In this document: positions 35,930 through 47,460 of the stretch, piece after piece
Layout of the letters: each line of letters opens with the position of its first letter
Numbering within the stretch: the first letter of the stretch is position 1
NCBI GenBank assembly: GCA_900188465.1
Contig: FZPE01000001.1
Location: 62,001 to 126,000, forward strand
Source: Micrococcales bacterium KH10
Lineage (GTDB): Bacteria > Actinomycetota > Actinomycetes > Actinomycetales > Cellulomonadaceae
Direction of reading: 5' to 3'
Length of the DNA: 64,000 bases
Notes under the pieces: generated by a model
The model's input: only the letters and a program-made list of their open reading frames with translations
Database searches by the model: none
What the model was told of the DNA's origin: nothing
Program-made: the position numbers and the translations under genes

Positions 35930-37568
35930 TTCTACGCTGGCGGATTCCGAGCACCACGACACTGCCGAAGGCCACGACGATACTCAGCCATATGATCGCC
36001 GGTCCAACGGTCATCGCCGGTGTGACGGTTGTGCTCAGGTGTATGTCCTGAATCATCGCCCCCGGTTCATACCAGGGCAATTCCGCGGCAGTCGAACCAT
36101 CGGCACGGATGATTGCGCTGATTCCAACGGTCGAAATATTGACGAGGTCCCGGCCGGTCTCGATAGCACGCACTCGTGCCATGGCCAGTTGCTGTGCCGA
36201 TTCGTCTGTTCTGCCGAAGTCTCCGTTGTTGCTCTGAGCGACGATGAGCTGTCCCCCGTCGCGCACAATGCGCTGGGCGACATCGTCATAGGCGATGTCG
36301 AAACAGATCGCGACTCCGATGGTCGCGCCATCGCCAACCGCCATCACTGGCGATCGCTGGCCGAATTCGTAGTGACGGCCCACCATTCCGATGAGGTCAG
36401 GGACAATACGGCTGTAGAACTCGCGGTGCGGCACATACTCCCCGAATGGGACGGGATGCAGCTTGTCGTAGATCGCAGACGGCTGCTGTGCGCCGACGGG
36501 CCACAGCAGTGAACTGTTGTAGTACTTGCCGTCACGGTGGGTGATGGTCCCAAATGTGACGGGCGCCTGTAGCGAGTCGGTCAGATCGGTGAAGATCTTC
36601 CGGGTCGACTCATCGCGCAGCGGGTCGATATCGGTGCCGTCTTCCGGCCAGATCACGAGATCGACCTGTTCCGGTACATGTTCGGCCGTCGCGGCCAGCT
36701 GAGCGGCTAACAGGTCGCCACGTTCGCGCTCACTGAAATAGCCTGCCGGGCCGGCTCCTTGTACTGCTGCCACCCGCAACATGCCCTCGGATCGTTGCGG
36801 GAAGACCGGGACAAGCATCATCGCGACGATGACTGTCATCCAGCCGATGGCGCAAATGCGAATGGTCAACTGCCGGCGAGGTGTCGGTCGTTCCCTCGTC
36901 GAACCATCCTGTGTCCCTGCTTTTCGCTGCAGGATCATATGCGTACATAGTGACTTGGCCCATTGGTACACAAGAGCGGCTAAGGCTGCAATCGCAAAGG
37001 AGAGCCCCGGGGCGCCCCACCACGACAAGGTGGGTGCAAACCATCCTTCCGACTGTGAGAAGGAAAGCCTTGCCCACGAGAAACCGCCGTACGGCCAGGA
37101 TGAAGCGACTGTTTCGCGAACCAGCCACCAACTGGCGACTATCAATGGATAGGCGACAAAGCGGCCCGCGATCCCGGAGAATTGACGGTGTAGAAGACGG
37201 ATGGAAACAGACCATCCGGCAGCTATCGCGGCAAAGATCAGTGCCTGTGACAACGAGAGCGCCACCCACGGAATCGGACCCAAGTACAGCGTTGCCCAGT
37301 AAATATGTACAAGATAGAACACCAGTGAAGCAGTGAACCCGATCAGGATGCTTCGCCAGACGGTTTGACCGTCCAGGGCAGCGATGATCAAAGCGGTGCC
37401 GATGATTGCGCACGGCCACCATCCGACAGCGGGAAAGGCAAGATCGAGAATCAGCCCACCCGCGACACCGAGTATCAGACGGAAAAGCAACGACTGAGAT
37501 GACCGCCAGTGCAGACGAGATGCGACAGGGGTCGAATCGGATGCAGTAAAGGCTTCGACAGAGGGCAC
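35904..37568 (-). CDS. lnt: Apolipoprotein N-acyltransferase
   Basis: It adds the third acyl chain to lipoproteins at the membrane. 554 residues with six to seven hydrophobic helices, then a nitrilase-like extracytoplasmic domain. The catalytic triad is visible: Glu in VIWPEDGTDIDPL (about 305), Lys in IYDKLHPVPFGEYVPH (about 375) and Cys in VAICFDIAYDD (about 422). A last helix (VGPAIIWLSIVVAFGSVVVL) anchors the C-terminus. The GTG start follows TAGCGT by 7 bases. In mycobacteria the gene is fused to ppm1; here it is free. Confidence 0.94.
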   Translation of the reverse strand: MPSVEAFTASDSTPVASRLHWRSSQSLLFRLILGVAGGLILDLAFPAVGWWPCAIIGTALIIAALDGQTVWRSILIGFTASLVFYLVHIYWATLYLGPIPWVALSLSQALIFAAIAAGWSVSIRLLHRQFSGIAGRFVAYPLIVASWWLVRETVASSWPYGGFSWARLSFSQSEGWFAPTLSWWGAPGLSFAIAALAALVYQWAKSLCTHMILQRKAGTQDGSTRERPTPRRQLTIRICAIGWMTVIVAMMLVPVFPQRSEGMLRVAAVQGAGPAGYFSERERGDLLAAQLAATAEHVPEQVDLVIWPEDGTDIDPLRDESTRKIFTDLTDSLQAPVTFGTITHRDGKYYNSSLLWPVGAQQPSAIYDKLHPVPFGEYVPHREFYSRIVPDLIGMVGRHYEFGQRSPVMAVGDGATIGVAICFDIAYDDVAQRIVRDGGQLIVAQSNNGDFGRTDESAQQLAMARVRAIETGRDLVNISTVGISAIIRADGSTAAELPWYEPGAMIQDIHLSTTVTPAMTVGPAIIWLSIVVAFGSVVVLGIRQRRITSSSREL

Positions 37569-37575
37569 GGGCTAT

Positions 37576-37581
37576 ACGCTA
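37576..37581 (-). promoter_or_regulatory. -10 hexamer for leaderless lnt
   Basis: TAGCGT on the minus strand, 7 bases before the lnt GTG, in the 28-base gap after the upstream transporter gene. Confidence 0.4.
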
Positions 37582-37596
37582 GCGGCTCTGGCTGTG

Positions 37597-39153
37597 TTAG
37601 ACGTCGATGCCGAGCGCCCAACGCCCCAAAGTCGCGACCGTCAAAGGCACCAGCACCACTGTCAGGGCGCTCAGAGGCGCTCCGGCGCGGAAGAGCTGGG
37701 GAACTTTGACGTATCCCGATGAGATCGCAATGGCGTTGGGTGGAGTCGCAGCCGGCATCATGAAGGTGCATGCGGCGGTCAAAGCGACTGGCACCGTCAG
37801 CAACAGTGGTGAGGCATTCAAGGACAGTGCGACACCGCCCATGATCGGGAGCAGAGTCGCGGCAGCGGCGGTGTTCGACATGAACTCTGTCAGAGCCAGC
37901 GTGATAAGGCAGACCACTATGAGCAGTAGCAGATTCGGCAGGTTGGCTGCTGCCTGGGTGCGACTTCCGATCCAATCGGCAAGGCCAGACGCGGTGATTT
38001 GCGATGCCAACGCGAGACCTCCGCCAAAGAGCAGCAAGATGCCCCATGGAAGTTCTTTCGTGTACGGCCATGAAAGGATCCGCGTACCGCGCTCCTCACC
38101 GGAGGGAAGGAGGAACAGCGCCAGGAAGGCAATCATTGCGATCACTTCATCGCTGAGCGGGGTGTCGGGCCACACTAGCGGCAGCAATACCCACGACGCC
38201 GCCGTGATGCCAAAGATGATCATGACCCGTTTCTCGGCACGGCCAACCGGACCGAGCCGTTCGAGCTCGTCCGCGATCAGTGATTTCTCGTCGGCCAGTG
38301 GCTCGTCATTGGTCTTGAACAGAACTTTTGCAAGCCAGACCCAGGCGATGAAAAGGAATACCACCGTCAATGGCACGCCTACCGCCATCCACTGCACCAT
38401 TGAAATGCTGATGCCGTAGGTGGCTGACAGATACCCCACGAGCAACGCGTTGGGCGGACTAGCGATGATGGTGCCGAACGAGCCGATGGTCGCGGCGTAG
38501 GCGATGCCGAGCATGAGTGCGGCGGATAACTTCTTGTCCGAACCGCCGCGTCGAGCATTGAGCGTTGCCAACACGGATGAACCGATGGGAAGCATCATGA
38601 CCGCGGTGGCGGTATTCGATACCCACATCGAAATCAGTGCGGTGGCGACCATGAAGCCGAGTACGAGCCGAGAAGGCCGAGTTCCCGAGAACCGCAGCAC
38701 TGTCAGCGCGATTCTGCGGTGCAACTGCCACCGCTGCATCGCGATGGCCAGTGCGAAGCCTCCCAGGAATAGGAAGATCACAGGGTTGGCATATGCAGTG
38801 GTGACATCACCAGTGGGAATACCGCCGAGCGCAGGGAAGACGATGACCGGCAGTACGGCGGTGACGGCCAACGGCACTGCTTCCGTCATCCACCACAGGC
38901 CCATCCAGATCAGCAGTGCTGCCGTCAGGGCAGCGGCGCGATCACCACCGCCCAAGAGTGACAGATCGGAGACCTCTTGCAGGCTGGTGACATCGGGCAT
39001 CGTGAAGAACACGATGACGGCGGCGAGCGGGCCAAGCGTTAGACCAAGACGTTTCCTGCCGATGCGGCGCAGTCGACGAAGAGATCGAGCGGCCAGGCTA
39101 CGGCTGGCTTCCCGTGGCTTAGTGAAGATAACGAGTTTTTGATCGGGTTGCAT
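37597..39153 (-). CDS. DASS/SLC13 family dicarboxylate:sodium symporter
   Basis: 518 residues, about twelve hydrophobic helices. The two sodium- and substrate-binding repeats of the DASS family are clear: VSNTATAVMMLPIGSS (about 176) and MSNTAAAATLLPIMGG (about 425). TPPNAIAISSGYV near the end is also typical. It probably imports C4-dicarboxylates or citrate with sodium. A basic N-terminal tail of about 40 residues precedes the first helix. The ArsR-like gene upstream on the same strand could control it, but the 110-base gap leaves this open. Confidence 0.9.
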   Translation of the reverse strand: MQPDQKLVIFTKPREASRSLAARSLRRLRRIGRKRLGLTLGPLAAVIVFFTMPDVTSLQEVSDLSLLGGGDRAAALTAALLIWMGLWWMTEAVPLAVTAVLPVIVFPALGGIPTGDVTTAYANPVIFLFLGGFALAIAMQRWQLHRRIALTVLRFSGTRPSRLVLGFMVATALISMWVSNTATAVMMLPIGSSVLATLNARRGGSDKKLSAALMLGIAYAATIGSFGTIIASPPNALLVGYLSATYGISISMVQWMAVGVPLTVVFLFIAWVWLAKVLFKTNDEPLADEKSLIADELERLGPVGRAEKRVMIIFGITAASWVLLPLVWPDTPLSDEVIAMIAFLALFLLPSGEERGTRILSWPYTKELPWGILLLFGGGLALASQITASGLADWIGSRTQAAANLPNLLLLIVVCLITLALTEFMSNTAAAATLLPIMGGVALSLNASPLLLTVPVALTAACTFMMPAATPPNAIAISSGYVKVPQLFRAGAPLSALTVVLVPLTVATLGRWALGIDV

Positions 39154-39263
39154 TGGCGGCCTTTGTCGTCATGTGTCCCGGACAACTCATAGGTTACCGC
39201 CGCACGGCCAGTCTGAACTGGGACGATCGGACGAGGCGACACCCGACGCAGTGGTAGGCGACA

Positions 39264-39872
39264 TCACTTGTCAGTGCTGGTGAGCTGCTGAAACGCGGTA
39301 CGCGGATCCTTGGGCACGACCGACCACAGCACCTCGACGCGTGATGCGGCCGGACCGCCGTTGCGTCGGTGACGACTGATCTGCGCGTAACGCTCTAGCA
39401 GAGAGTCGAGTTCACCACCCAGATCACGGATCTCCTGATCGGTCAGCGTGAGGCTTTCCATCACCAGGACACGGTAGGGGTCGTCCTGGCGGTGATCTGG
39501 GGTTTGCGCGGCACGCTCGTTGAGCACACCGATCATGCGTTGTTGCATAGGGCGCATGTGGGAGTCGATGAGAGACACATGCCCCTGGGAGTCAGCGTCG
39601 TCGCTGGCTTTGATGACGTAATCGTCTGCACATGCGCGCCACGGGCGGCCGCGGCCGTCTCCCGCGTCAGAACTGCGTCTGACGATGCCGTGCCGCTCGA
39701 GTTCGCGGAGGTGATAACTCATCGCACTCGGTGATGCGCCGGAGATCTCGGCCAATTGGGTCGCAGTCATCGCCCGCTGCGTGGCATACAACTCGTCGAC
39801 GGCGAGAAAACGCACCGGGCTTGTCATAGCGCGCACCGCCGCGGGGTCAGAAATAATTAATCTACTTGCCAT
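39264..39872 (-). CDS. ArsR-type winged-helix transcriptional regulator
   Basis: 202 residues from the ATG at 39872, which has GAAAG upstream. The N-terminal winged helix (about 10-85) reads SPVRFLAVDELYATQRAMTA, then TQLAEISGASPSAMSYHLRE and LERHGIVRRS. This is the ArsR arrangement with a helix-turn-helix 20-domain style and no metal cysteines. The C-terminal 110 residues are helical with no known ligand pocket. Proteins of this type occur next to transporters. Target unknown; the DASS gene downstream is the first candidate. Confidence 0.8.
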   Translation of the reverse strand: MASRLIISDPAAVRAMTSPVRFLAVDELYATQRAMTATQLAEISGASPSAMSYHLRELERHGIVRRSSDAGDGRGRPWRACADDYVIKASDDADSQGHVSLIDSHMRPMQQRMIGVLNERAAQTPDHRQDDPYRVLVMESLTLTDQEIRDLGGELDSLLERYAQISRHRRNGGPAASRVEVLWSVVPKDPRTAFQQLTSTDK

Positions 39873-39900
39873 AGCATTGCTTTCATAGCACGGAAGTGTT

Positions 39901-39939
39901 AATGGTGCCCGTTGACACAATCGGTCAACGGGCACCATT
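39901..39939. terminator. Perfect 16-bp hairpin between katA and the ArsR-like gene
   Basis: AATGGTGCCCGTTGAC (39901-39916) pairs exactly with GTCAACGGGCACCATT (39924-39939) around ACAATCG. It lies 93 bases after the katA stop and 29 bases before the ArsR-like start. Termination of katA is the simplest role. It leaves little room for the next promoter, so attenuation or read-through control is possible. Confidence 0.75.
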
Positions 39940-40032
39940 GGAGTATCGCAACTAGCCGACCTGTGTGCGAGTTCGTCTCATGTTGAACTTCGACGTTCGC
40001 AACAGAAGCCGCACTTTTGCAGTGCTAACGGA

Positions 40033-41502
40033 TCAGTTCTGCGCTTGCTTGGCAGCTCGCACGACGGACTCGACGCGAGCACCCAGATCAGCGTCGACGT
40101 TCTTCCAGTACTGGAAGACACGCTCCAAGATGGCTCCGTCAGTGACAGCGACCACATGACCCGAAATATTCGACACGAGGCGGTCGCGCGCGGCGTCGTC
40201 GAGTACTTCGCGCACCAGGGTGCCGGCCTGGATGAAGTCGTTGTCGTCCGGGCGGAGGGTGTATGCCTGGCGGACGAACTCCGTGTCGGCAGTCCAAGCA
40301 TCAGCCTCAGTGACCAGACTTACGTCTGCGTGCGGGCCGCCGAAGGAGTTGGGGGCATATTCAGGCTGTGAGGCCGGGTAGTTGTGCGGGTTCATCGCGC
40401 CGTCTCGTGAGTACGAGCTCGTGGTCGTAGCGTGTGGTGCATTGACCGGCAGCTTCGCGTAGTTCGCGCCGATACGGTAGCGGTGCGTGTCCGGGTATGC
40501 AAAGACACGTCCGAGCAGCATCTTGTCCGGGGACAAGCCGATACCGGGAACCAGTGACGAAGGCGAGAACGCCGCCTGTTCGATCTCTGAGAAGAAGTCC
40601 TGCGGGTTGCGGTTGAGTTCGAGGACACCGACCTCGATGAGCGGGTAGTCCTTCTGCGACCAGACCTTGGTCAGGTCGAAGGGGTTGAAGCGGTAGGTGC
40701 GAGCCTCGTCATAAGGCATGATCTGTACCTTCAGAGTCCAGCGCGGGAAGTCGCCTGCTTCAATCGAGTTGAACAGGTCAGCGCGGTGGTAGTCAGGGTC
40801 GGTTCCGGCCTTGTGGTCGGCCTCGTCCTGGGTGAAGAACTCAATGCCCTGCTGGGTCTTGAAGTGGTACTTGACCCAGAACTTCTCGCCTGCCGCGTTG
40901 ATCCACTGGTAGGTGTGCGAACCGAACCCGTCCATGTGGCGCCAAGTGCGTGGAATGCCGCGGTCTCCCATCAGCCAGGTGACCTGGTGTGCGGAGGCCG
41001 GAACCTGAGTCCAGAAATCCCACTGCATGTTGTTGTCGCGCAGACCTGATTGCGAGCGGCGCTTCTGCGAGTGGATGAAGTCCGGGAACTGGATGGCGTC
41101 ACGAATGAAGAACACCGGAGTGTTGTTGCCGACCAGGTCGTAGTTGCCCTCGGTGGTGTAGAACTTCAGCGCGAAGCCGCGTGGGTCGCGCCAGGTGTCA
41201 GGTGACCCCTGCTCCCCCGCCACCGTGGAGAACCGCAACAGCGTTTCAGTCTCCGCGCCAGGCTGGAAGACAGCGGCTTTGGTGTACTTACTGACATCCG
41301 CAGTGACCTTGAAGGTTCCGAAGGCGCCGGCGCCCTTCGCGTGGACGACGCGCTCGGGCACGCGCTCACGGTTGAAGTGTGCGAGCTTTTCGACGAGGTA
41401 GTGGTCATGCAGCAGTACTGGACCGTTGGGGCCAACGGTCAAGGAGTGCTGGTCGGAACCAACGGGGGCGCCGAAGTCATTGGTGGTGGGCTGGGAGGTC
41501 AT
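40033..41502 (-). CDS. katA: Monofunctional heme catalase
   Basis: It disproportionates hydrogen peroxide. 489 residues, the small-subunit (clade 3) size. The distal His is in [14 protein letters not shown] (about 53-66), the conserved Asn in [15 protein letters not shown], and the heme-ligand Tyr in [14 protein letters not shown] (about 333-346). AGGAAGA precedes the ATG. It lies 36 bases downstream of fur, so the two form one peroxide-responsive operon, as furA-katG does in mycobacteria. Confidence 0.97.
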   Translation of the reverse strand: MTSQPTTNDFGAPVGSDQHSLTVGPNGPVLLHDHYLVEKLAHFNRERVPERVVHAKGAGAFGTFKVTADVSKYTKAAVFQPGAETETLLRFSTVAGEQGSPDTWRDPRGFALKFYTTEGNYDLVGNNTPVFFIRDAIQFPDFIHSQKRRSQSGLRDNNMQWDFWTQVPASAHQVTWLMGDRGIPRTWRHMDGFGSHTYQWINAAGEKFWVKYHFKTQQGIEFFTQDEADHKAGTDPDYHRADLFNSIEAGDFPRWTLKVQIMPYDEARTYRFNPFDLTKVWSQKDYPLIEVGVLELNRNPQDFFSEIEQAAFSPSSLVPGIGLSPDKMLLGRVFAYPDTHRYRIGANYAKLPVNAPHATTTSSYSRDGAMNPHNYPASQPEYAPNSFGGPHADVSLVTEADAWTADTEFVRQAYTLRPDDNDFIQAGTLVREVLDDAARDRLVSNISGHVVAVTDGAILERVFQYWKNVDADLGARVESVVRAAKQAQN

Positions 41503-41538
41503 TCGTCTTCCTGTTCTGTTTTCTCGTGGAATCTAAGG

Positions 41539-41985
41539 TCAGGCTGGGGATGGGGCGTCACTCATGGAGGCTGCCCGGCAACGCGAGCAGATCCCCCAGT
41601 AGGTCACTTCGGACTCGTCTATGTGAAAGTCGAAGTGTTCGGTGATGTCCAGGCAAGGTTGTTTGCCGGTTGCGCAAGGGATGTCATGGACTTCTCCGCA
41701 ATTGCGGCACACCAGGTGGTGGTGGTTGTCCTTGACGTCAATCTCGTATCGAGCGGCTGAGGCGCCGGCTGGATCCAGGCAGCGGATGATGCGTGCTTGG
41801 GTCAAGGCGGCTAACGCGTCATACACGGTCTGCACCGAAATTGAGCCGAGCGCATTGCGGCAACTATGGGCAACTTCATCTGCCGTGGCGTGCGGCGATT
41901 CTTCAAGAGCGCCCAGCACAGCAAGACGCGGCTGCGTGACACGCAAACCGGCTTGACGCAATGTGCTGGTGAAGGAATCTGACAC
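41539..41985 (-). CDS. fur: Fur-family regulator (peroxide/iron sensor)
   Basis: 148 residues. The winged helix (TLRQAGLRVTQPRLAVLGAL, ATADEVAHSC) is followed by the dimerisation domain with the metal-binding HHHLVCRNCGEVHDIPC and a second CSRC pair near the end. Co-transcription with katA points to a FurA/PerR-like peroxide sensor rather than an iron-uptake Fur. The GTG start has TATGCT 6 bases upstream. It is divergent from crcB1. Confidence 0.93.
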   Translation of the reverse strand: MSDSFTSTLRQAGLRVTQPRLAVLGALEESPHATADEVAHSCRNALGSISVQTVYDALAALTQARIIRCLDPAGASAARYEIDVKDNHHHLVCRNCGEVHDIPCATGKQPCLDITEHFDFHIDESEVTYWGICSRCRAASMSDAPSPA

Positions 41986-41991
41986 ACTGTC

Positions 41992-41997
41992 AGCATA
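41992..41997 (-). promoter_or_regulatory. -10 hexamer for leaderless fur-katA
   Basis: TATGCT on the minus strand, 6 bases before the fur GTG. ATTATTCCAG-type AT-rich sequence just to the right could carry the Fur operator. Confidence 0.42.
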
Positions 41998-42062
41998 GTG
42001 CCTTTTCTGGAATTATTCCAGTTAGTACTCATGGGACTGGTCGAAATCGATGAGATTGGACA

Positions 42063-42068
42063 TACGAT
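42063..42068 (+). promoter_or_regulatory. -10 hexamer for leaderless crcB1
   Basis: TACGAT, 7 bases before the in-frame GTG at 42076. It decides the start between several possible codons. Confidence 0.4.
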
Positions 42069-42075
42069 AGGGCTT

Positions 42076-42513
42076 GTGCGCGGCAGCCCTCACCCTTTTC
42101 GCCTCTCCGTGGTGAACGTGGCAGTGGTGTTTCTCGGCGGTGGCGTCGGCACGCTGCTCCGCGCGGCATTCGAAGATCGTTTCGCTCCCCCGCTCGGACA
42201 ATCGTGGCCGTGGGTGACGTGGCTGATCAATGTCATCGGCTGCATGGCACTGGGTGTCATCACGGGTGTCATCGCGACTCGACCACTGCCCTCCTACCGT
42301 CATCGTGTGCTGTACCTGTGCGTCACCACTGGTCTTCTCGGCGGCTTTACGACCTATAGCACTTACGTGCTCGAGGCAGTTGAACTTGGCGGTGGTGGCC
42401 TCCTCCTGGTGGCGCTCGGTTACGCTGCTTCGTCGATTGTCGTGGGCATCGCAGGTGTTGCTGGCGGCTATCTGGTTGGTCGGCGGGCTGTGAGGGAGGT
42501 CGAGTCCTCGTGA
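42076..42513 (+). CDS. crcB1: Fluoride exporter CrcB/Fluc, first subunit
   Basis: 145 residues from the GTG at 42076 (the frame extends to 41998). Four helices with the family pattern: GGGVGTLLRAAFED, WLINVIGCMALG with the pore Asn, and TTGLLGGFTTYSTYVLE with the sodium-coordinating GGFTTYS loop. Two adjacent crcB genes are usual in Gram-positive bacteria and make a heterodimer. It overlaps crcB2 by four bases. No fluoride riboswitch is recognisable upstream. Confidence 0.92.
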   Translation: MRGSPHPFRLSVVNVAVVFLGGGVGTLLRAAFEDRFAPPLGQSWPWVTWLINVIGCMALGVITGVIATRPLPSYRHRVLYLCVTTGLLGGFTTYSTYVLEAVELGGGGLLLVALGYAASSIVVGIAGVAGGYLVGRRAVREVESS

Positions 42514-42878
42514 TGGTGCTGATCGGACTTGGGGGCGCGTTCGGCGCTGTGCTGCGGTATCTGGTGGACGCTGGTGTCAAGAAGCGCACCCAGCATCTGT
42601 CCGTTCCAGTGGGGCTGATCGTGGTCAACGTCAGTGCGTGCCTGCTGATGGGTGTGGTGTACGGCTGGCTGGCGGGGCGGGAACACGAGGCGGTGTGGTT
42701 GAGTGTGCTCGGCACCGGATTCTTAGGCGGTTACTCGACTTTTGGCTCGGCGATGCTGGAGTCGTTTCAACTGTTGCGCGGCGGTCGTCCGGTGGCGGCG
42801 CTCATCCATTCGACTGGAATGCTTGCTGCGAGCTGGGGTGCGCTTATGGTTGGTCTCGCAGTTTCCTTGGTTCTTTAG
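42510..42878 (+). CDS. crcB2: Fluoride exporter CrcB/Fluc, second subunit
   Basis: 122 residues, four helices. GGAFGAVLRYLVD, GLIVVNVSACLLMG and GTGFLGGYSTFGSAMLES show the Fluc signature with pore Asn, phenylalanine-box and GGYSTFGS loop. The GTG overlaps the crcB1 stop, so equal expression is expected. Confidence 0.93.
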   Translation: MMVLIGLGGAFGAVLRYLVDAGVKKRTQHLSVPVGLIVVNVSACLLMGVVYGWLAGREHEAVWLSVLGTGFLGGYSTFGSAMLESFQLLRGGRPVAALIHSTGMLAASWGALMVGLAVSLVL

Positions 42879-42888
42879 TCCTCTTGGA

Positions 42889-42913
42889 AACCATACCCCC
42901 AGGGGGTATGGTT
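42889..42913. promoter_or_regulatory. CsoR copper-response operator
   Basis: AACCATACCCCC and GGGGGTATGGTT flank a single A, a perfect 25-base palindrome. This matches the GC-tract palindrome with TA(C/G)-rich flanks known for CsoR. It lies 36 bases before copA, whose operon ends in csoR. Confidence 0.92.
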
Positions 42914-42948
42914 GAGCGGTAGGGAAAATTCAGGACGAGGAGCCACGC

Positions 42949-45207
<2,259 letters not shown>

Positions 45208-45250
45208 GCACAGACCTTCCAACCGAATTGATGAAAGACGAGCACCGATC

Positions 45251-45613
45251 ATGACCGAAGCAACTCAGACCACTGAAACAGCAGACGATTGCGGGTGCGC
45301 AGCCGCCGACGCCGCAGCCGAAACGCCTCATCACCATGGCTATATGGGTGACAAAGTGCGCTACCTGGCCCGGTTGCGCCGGATCGAAGGGCAAGTACGA
45401 GGCATTCACCGCATGGTCGACGAGGAAAAGTACTGCATCGACATCCTCACCCAAATCTCGGCGCTTACTTCCGCACTGGAGAATGTCGCACTAGGCCTGC
45501 TCGATGACCATATGCGGCACTGCGTGGCAGATGCCGCTCGACTGGGCGGCGCGGCTGCCGAGGAGAAGTTCACCGAAGCCGCACAGGCTATCGCACGGCT
45601 CGTCAAGTCATGA
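45251..45613 (+). CDS. csoR: Copper-sensing repressor CsoR
   Basis: 120 residues, all helical. The copper-binding C-H-C set is present: Cys in KYCIDILTQ, His and Cys in DHMRHCVADAA. RLRRIEGQVRGIHRMV is the DNA-binding face. A His/Cys-containing N-terminal tail (CGCAAADAAAETPHHHGY) adds possible metal ligands. It lies 43 bases after copA and should repress its own operon through the palindrome at 42889-42913. Confidence 0.95.
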   Translation: MTEATQTTETADDCGCAAADAAAETPHHHGYMGDKVRYLARLRRIEGQVRGIHRMVDEEKYCIDILTQISALTSALENVALGLLDDHMRHCVADAARLGGAAAEEKFTEAAQAIARLVKS

Positions 45614-45624
45614 CGGGTTGTTGG

Positions 45625-46509
45625 TCACAGGTGCTTTCCGCCTGTCACCGGCAGGATGGCGCCCGAGACGTATGACGCGGCCTCAGAGGCGAGATAGACG
45701 TACGCGCCCGCCAGTTCGGCAGGCTGACCCGCTCGGCCAAGTGGTGTGTCCTGCCCAAACTTGGGCAGCTTGTCGGGCCAGCCGGTGGCCGGGATCAGCG
45801 GTGTCCAAATTGGTCCTGGTGCCACGGCATTGACGCGGATTCCATTCGGTCCTTGCTGATTGGACAGCGCTTGAGTGAATGCGACCAGTGCCGCCTTCGT
45901 CATCGCGTAGTCAATGAGCGCATCTGACGGGTTATATCCCTGGATCGAGGCGGTGACAATGACCGAACTGCCTGGTGCCAGGTGAGGTAGCGCTGCTCTG
46001 ACCAGCCAGAAGGTGCCATACAAGTTGGTCTTCATCACCCGATCGAACTCGTCGGTGTCCATCTGGTCCAGATCGGGGCGATTTCGCTGGTAGGCCGCGT
46101 TGGCGATGACGATGTCCAGTCCGCCCAGAGTCTCGACCGTCTGGTCGACGAGATGTTGGTTGTGGGACTCGTCTCGCACGTCTCCGGGCAATAGCAGGGC
46201 GCGCCTGCCAGCCTTCTCGATCCATTCTTTGGTGGTCTGCGCATCGGGTTCCTCCTGAGGAAGGTAGCCGATGGCCACGTCAGCGCCCTCGCGGGCGAAG
46301 GCGATGGCCACGGCGCGACCTGTACCTGAATCCCCTCCCGTGATCAGGGCGCGCTTGCCGGTCAATCGCGCTGCACCTAGGTAAGTGTCTTCGCCGTGAT
46401 CGGGTGCGGGGTGAGTCTGTTCAGTCAGGCCCGGTGGCGCGATGTCCGCGGGCGGAAAGCCGTCCTGGTGATATTTCGTGGTCGGATTGTCGAAAGACTG
46501 CTCGGTCAT
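45625..46509 (-). CDS. SDR-family oxidoreductase (general-stress type, YghA/YdaD-like)
   Basis: 294 residues from the ATG at 46509, preceded by AGGGGGC. A 45-residue N-terminal extension (YHQDGFPPADIAPPGLTEQT) typical of the YghA/GSP39 branch precedes the Rossmann domain. Motifs: NAD-binding TGGDSGTGRAVA, IANAAYQ, catalytic Ser in VTASIQGY and YAMTKAA with Tyr and Lys. The substrate is unknown; relatives are stress-induced. It is convergent with csoR. Confidence 0.9.
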   Translation of the reverse strand: MTEQSFDNPTTKYHQDGFPPADIAPPGLTEQTHPAPDHGEDTYLGAARLTGKRALITGGDSGTGRAVAIAFAREGADVAIGYLPQEEPDAQTTKEWIEKAGRRALLLPGDVRDESHNQHLVDQTVETLGGLDIVIANAAYQRNRPDLDQMDTDEFDRVMKTNLYGTFWLVRAALPHLAPGSSVIVTASIQGYNPSDALIDYAMTKAALVAFTQALSNQQGPNGIRVNAVAPGPIWTPLIPATGWPDKLPKFGQDTPLGRAGQPAELAGAYVYLASEAASYVSGAILPVTGGKHL

Positions 46510-46682
46510 GGCGATGCCCCCTGTGATGCGTCTCTTTCGTATCGGCGATGACTGCATCCGATATCTTCGACACTAGAAAGGTCAGCGGCATCCGGCAACT
46601 GGGCGGATCTGATTCGTTACGCGGCCTGATGGGTCATCTGATCGACACCTTGAATGATTGCGCTGATTCGTCGTGTGCCGCC

Positions 46683-46688
46683 TAACAT
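46683..46688 (+). promoter_or_regulatory. -10 hexamer for the P-loop kinase gene
   Basis: TAACAT, 6 bases before the GTG at 46695. An overlapping GAGAGG could also act as a ribosome site if a longer transcript exists. Confidence 0.35.
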
Positions 46689-46694
46689 CGAGAG

Positions 46695-47429
46695 GTGACG
46701 ACGAAACCCTCTAGGAATGCGCTCGACCGAGACCAGCCGTCAGAGCCGTCTGGCGCCCCACAGGTGTTGGCTTCATCCGGACAGATACTGGAACGATGCG
46801 AGCGGTTGATTCGCGACGGACAGCGGCTGATGCTCGGCATTGCAGGAACCCCGGGTGTGGGAAAGTCGTACTTCACCGAATGGCTGTCCACACAGTTTCC
46901 AGGCGGTGCGACGATTGTCCCGTTCGACGGATTTCATCTCAGCAACGAACTCTTGGCCGCCAAAGGACTGGCGCAGGTCAAAGGGCATATCGATACCTTT
47001 GACCTGCCGGGCTTCAGGTCGCTATTGCAACGTCTTCGCAGCCAAGACGAAGATGTCGTGTACGCGCCGAAGTATGTGCGTGACATTGAGGAGTCGGTCG
47101 GGTCGGCCGTCGAGATACCACGCGACGCTCAAGTGCTGATCGTCGAAGGCAACTATCTGCTCGCCGATCATCCGGACCTGGCACGGTCACGCGAATGCTT
47201 GGACGAGGTGTGGTATCTGGAAACGGACGACGAAACCAGGGTGAAGCGTCTTATCCAACGTCATATCCAGTTCGGAAAGTCCGCGCAGGCAGCCCGCGAT
47301 TGGGTGATGAACAGCGATGAGGCCAACGCGGCGTTCATCCGGTCGACGCGCCATCGTGCCGACTACGTCGTTGCCTACTCAGAATCGTTGCTTGACACCG
47401 GAAACGAAGAGTCGACAACAAGCGCGTGA
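46695..47429 (+). CDS. P-loop nucleoside/nucleotide kinase-like protein (PanK/FrcK-like)
   Basis: 244 residues. The Walker A GIAGTPGVGKSYFTE lies at about 55-69. VPFDGFHLSNELLAAKG, APKYVRDIEESVG and LIVEGNYLLADHPDLA are typical of the uridine-kinase/pantothenate-kinase-like group often annotated as nucleoside/nucleotide kinase or fructokinase FrcK. The lid carries RLIQRHIQFGKSAQAARDWV. The true substrate cannot be decided from sequence. The first 40 residues are variable. Confidence 0.85.
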   Translation: MTTKPSRNALDRDQPSEPSGAPQVLASSGQILERCERLIRDGQRLMLGIAGTPGVGKSYFTEWLSTQFPGGATIVPFDGFHLSNELLAAKGLAQVKGHIDTFDLPGFRSLLQRLRSQDEDVVYAPKYVRDIEESVGSAVEIPRDAQVLIVEGNYLLADHPDLARSRECLDEVWYLETDDETRVKRLIQRHIQFGKSAQAARDWVMNSDEANAAFIRSTRHRADYVVAYSESLLDTGNEESTTSA

Positions 47430-47460
47430 AGCTAGTCAGCGACTGTGATTGACGGTCGCC

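Noticed and set aside
41986-42075. Possible fluoride riboswitch before crcB1
   Set aside because: The conserved fluoride aptamer elements were not found in the short space between fur and crcB1, and a leaderless start leaves no room.
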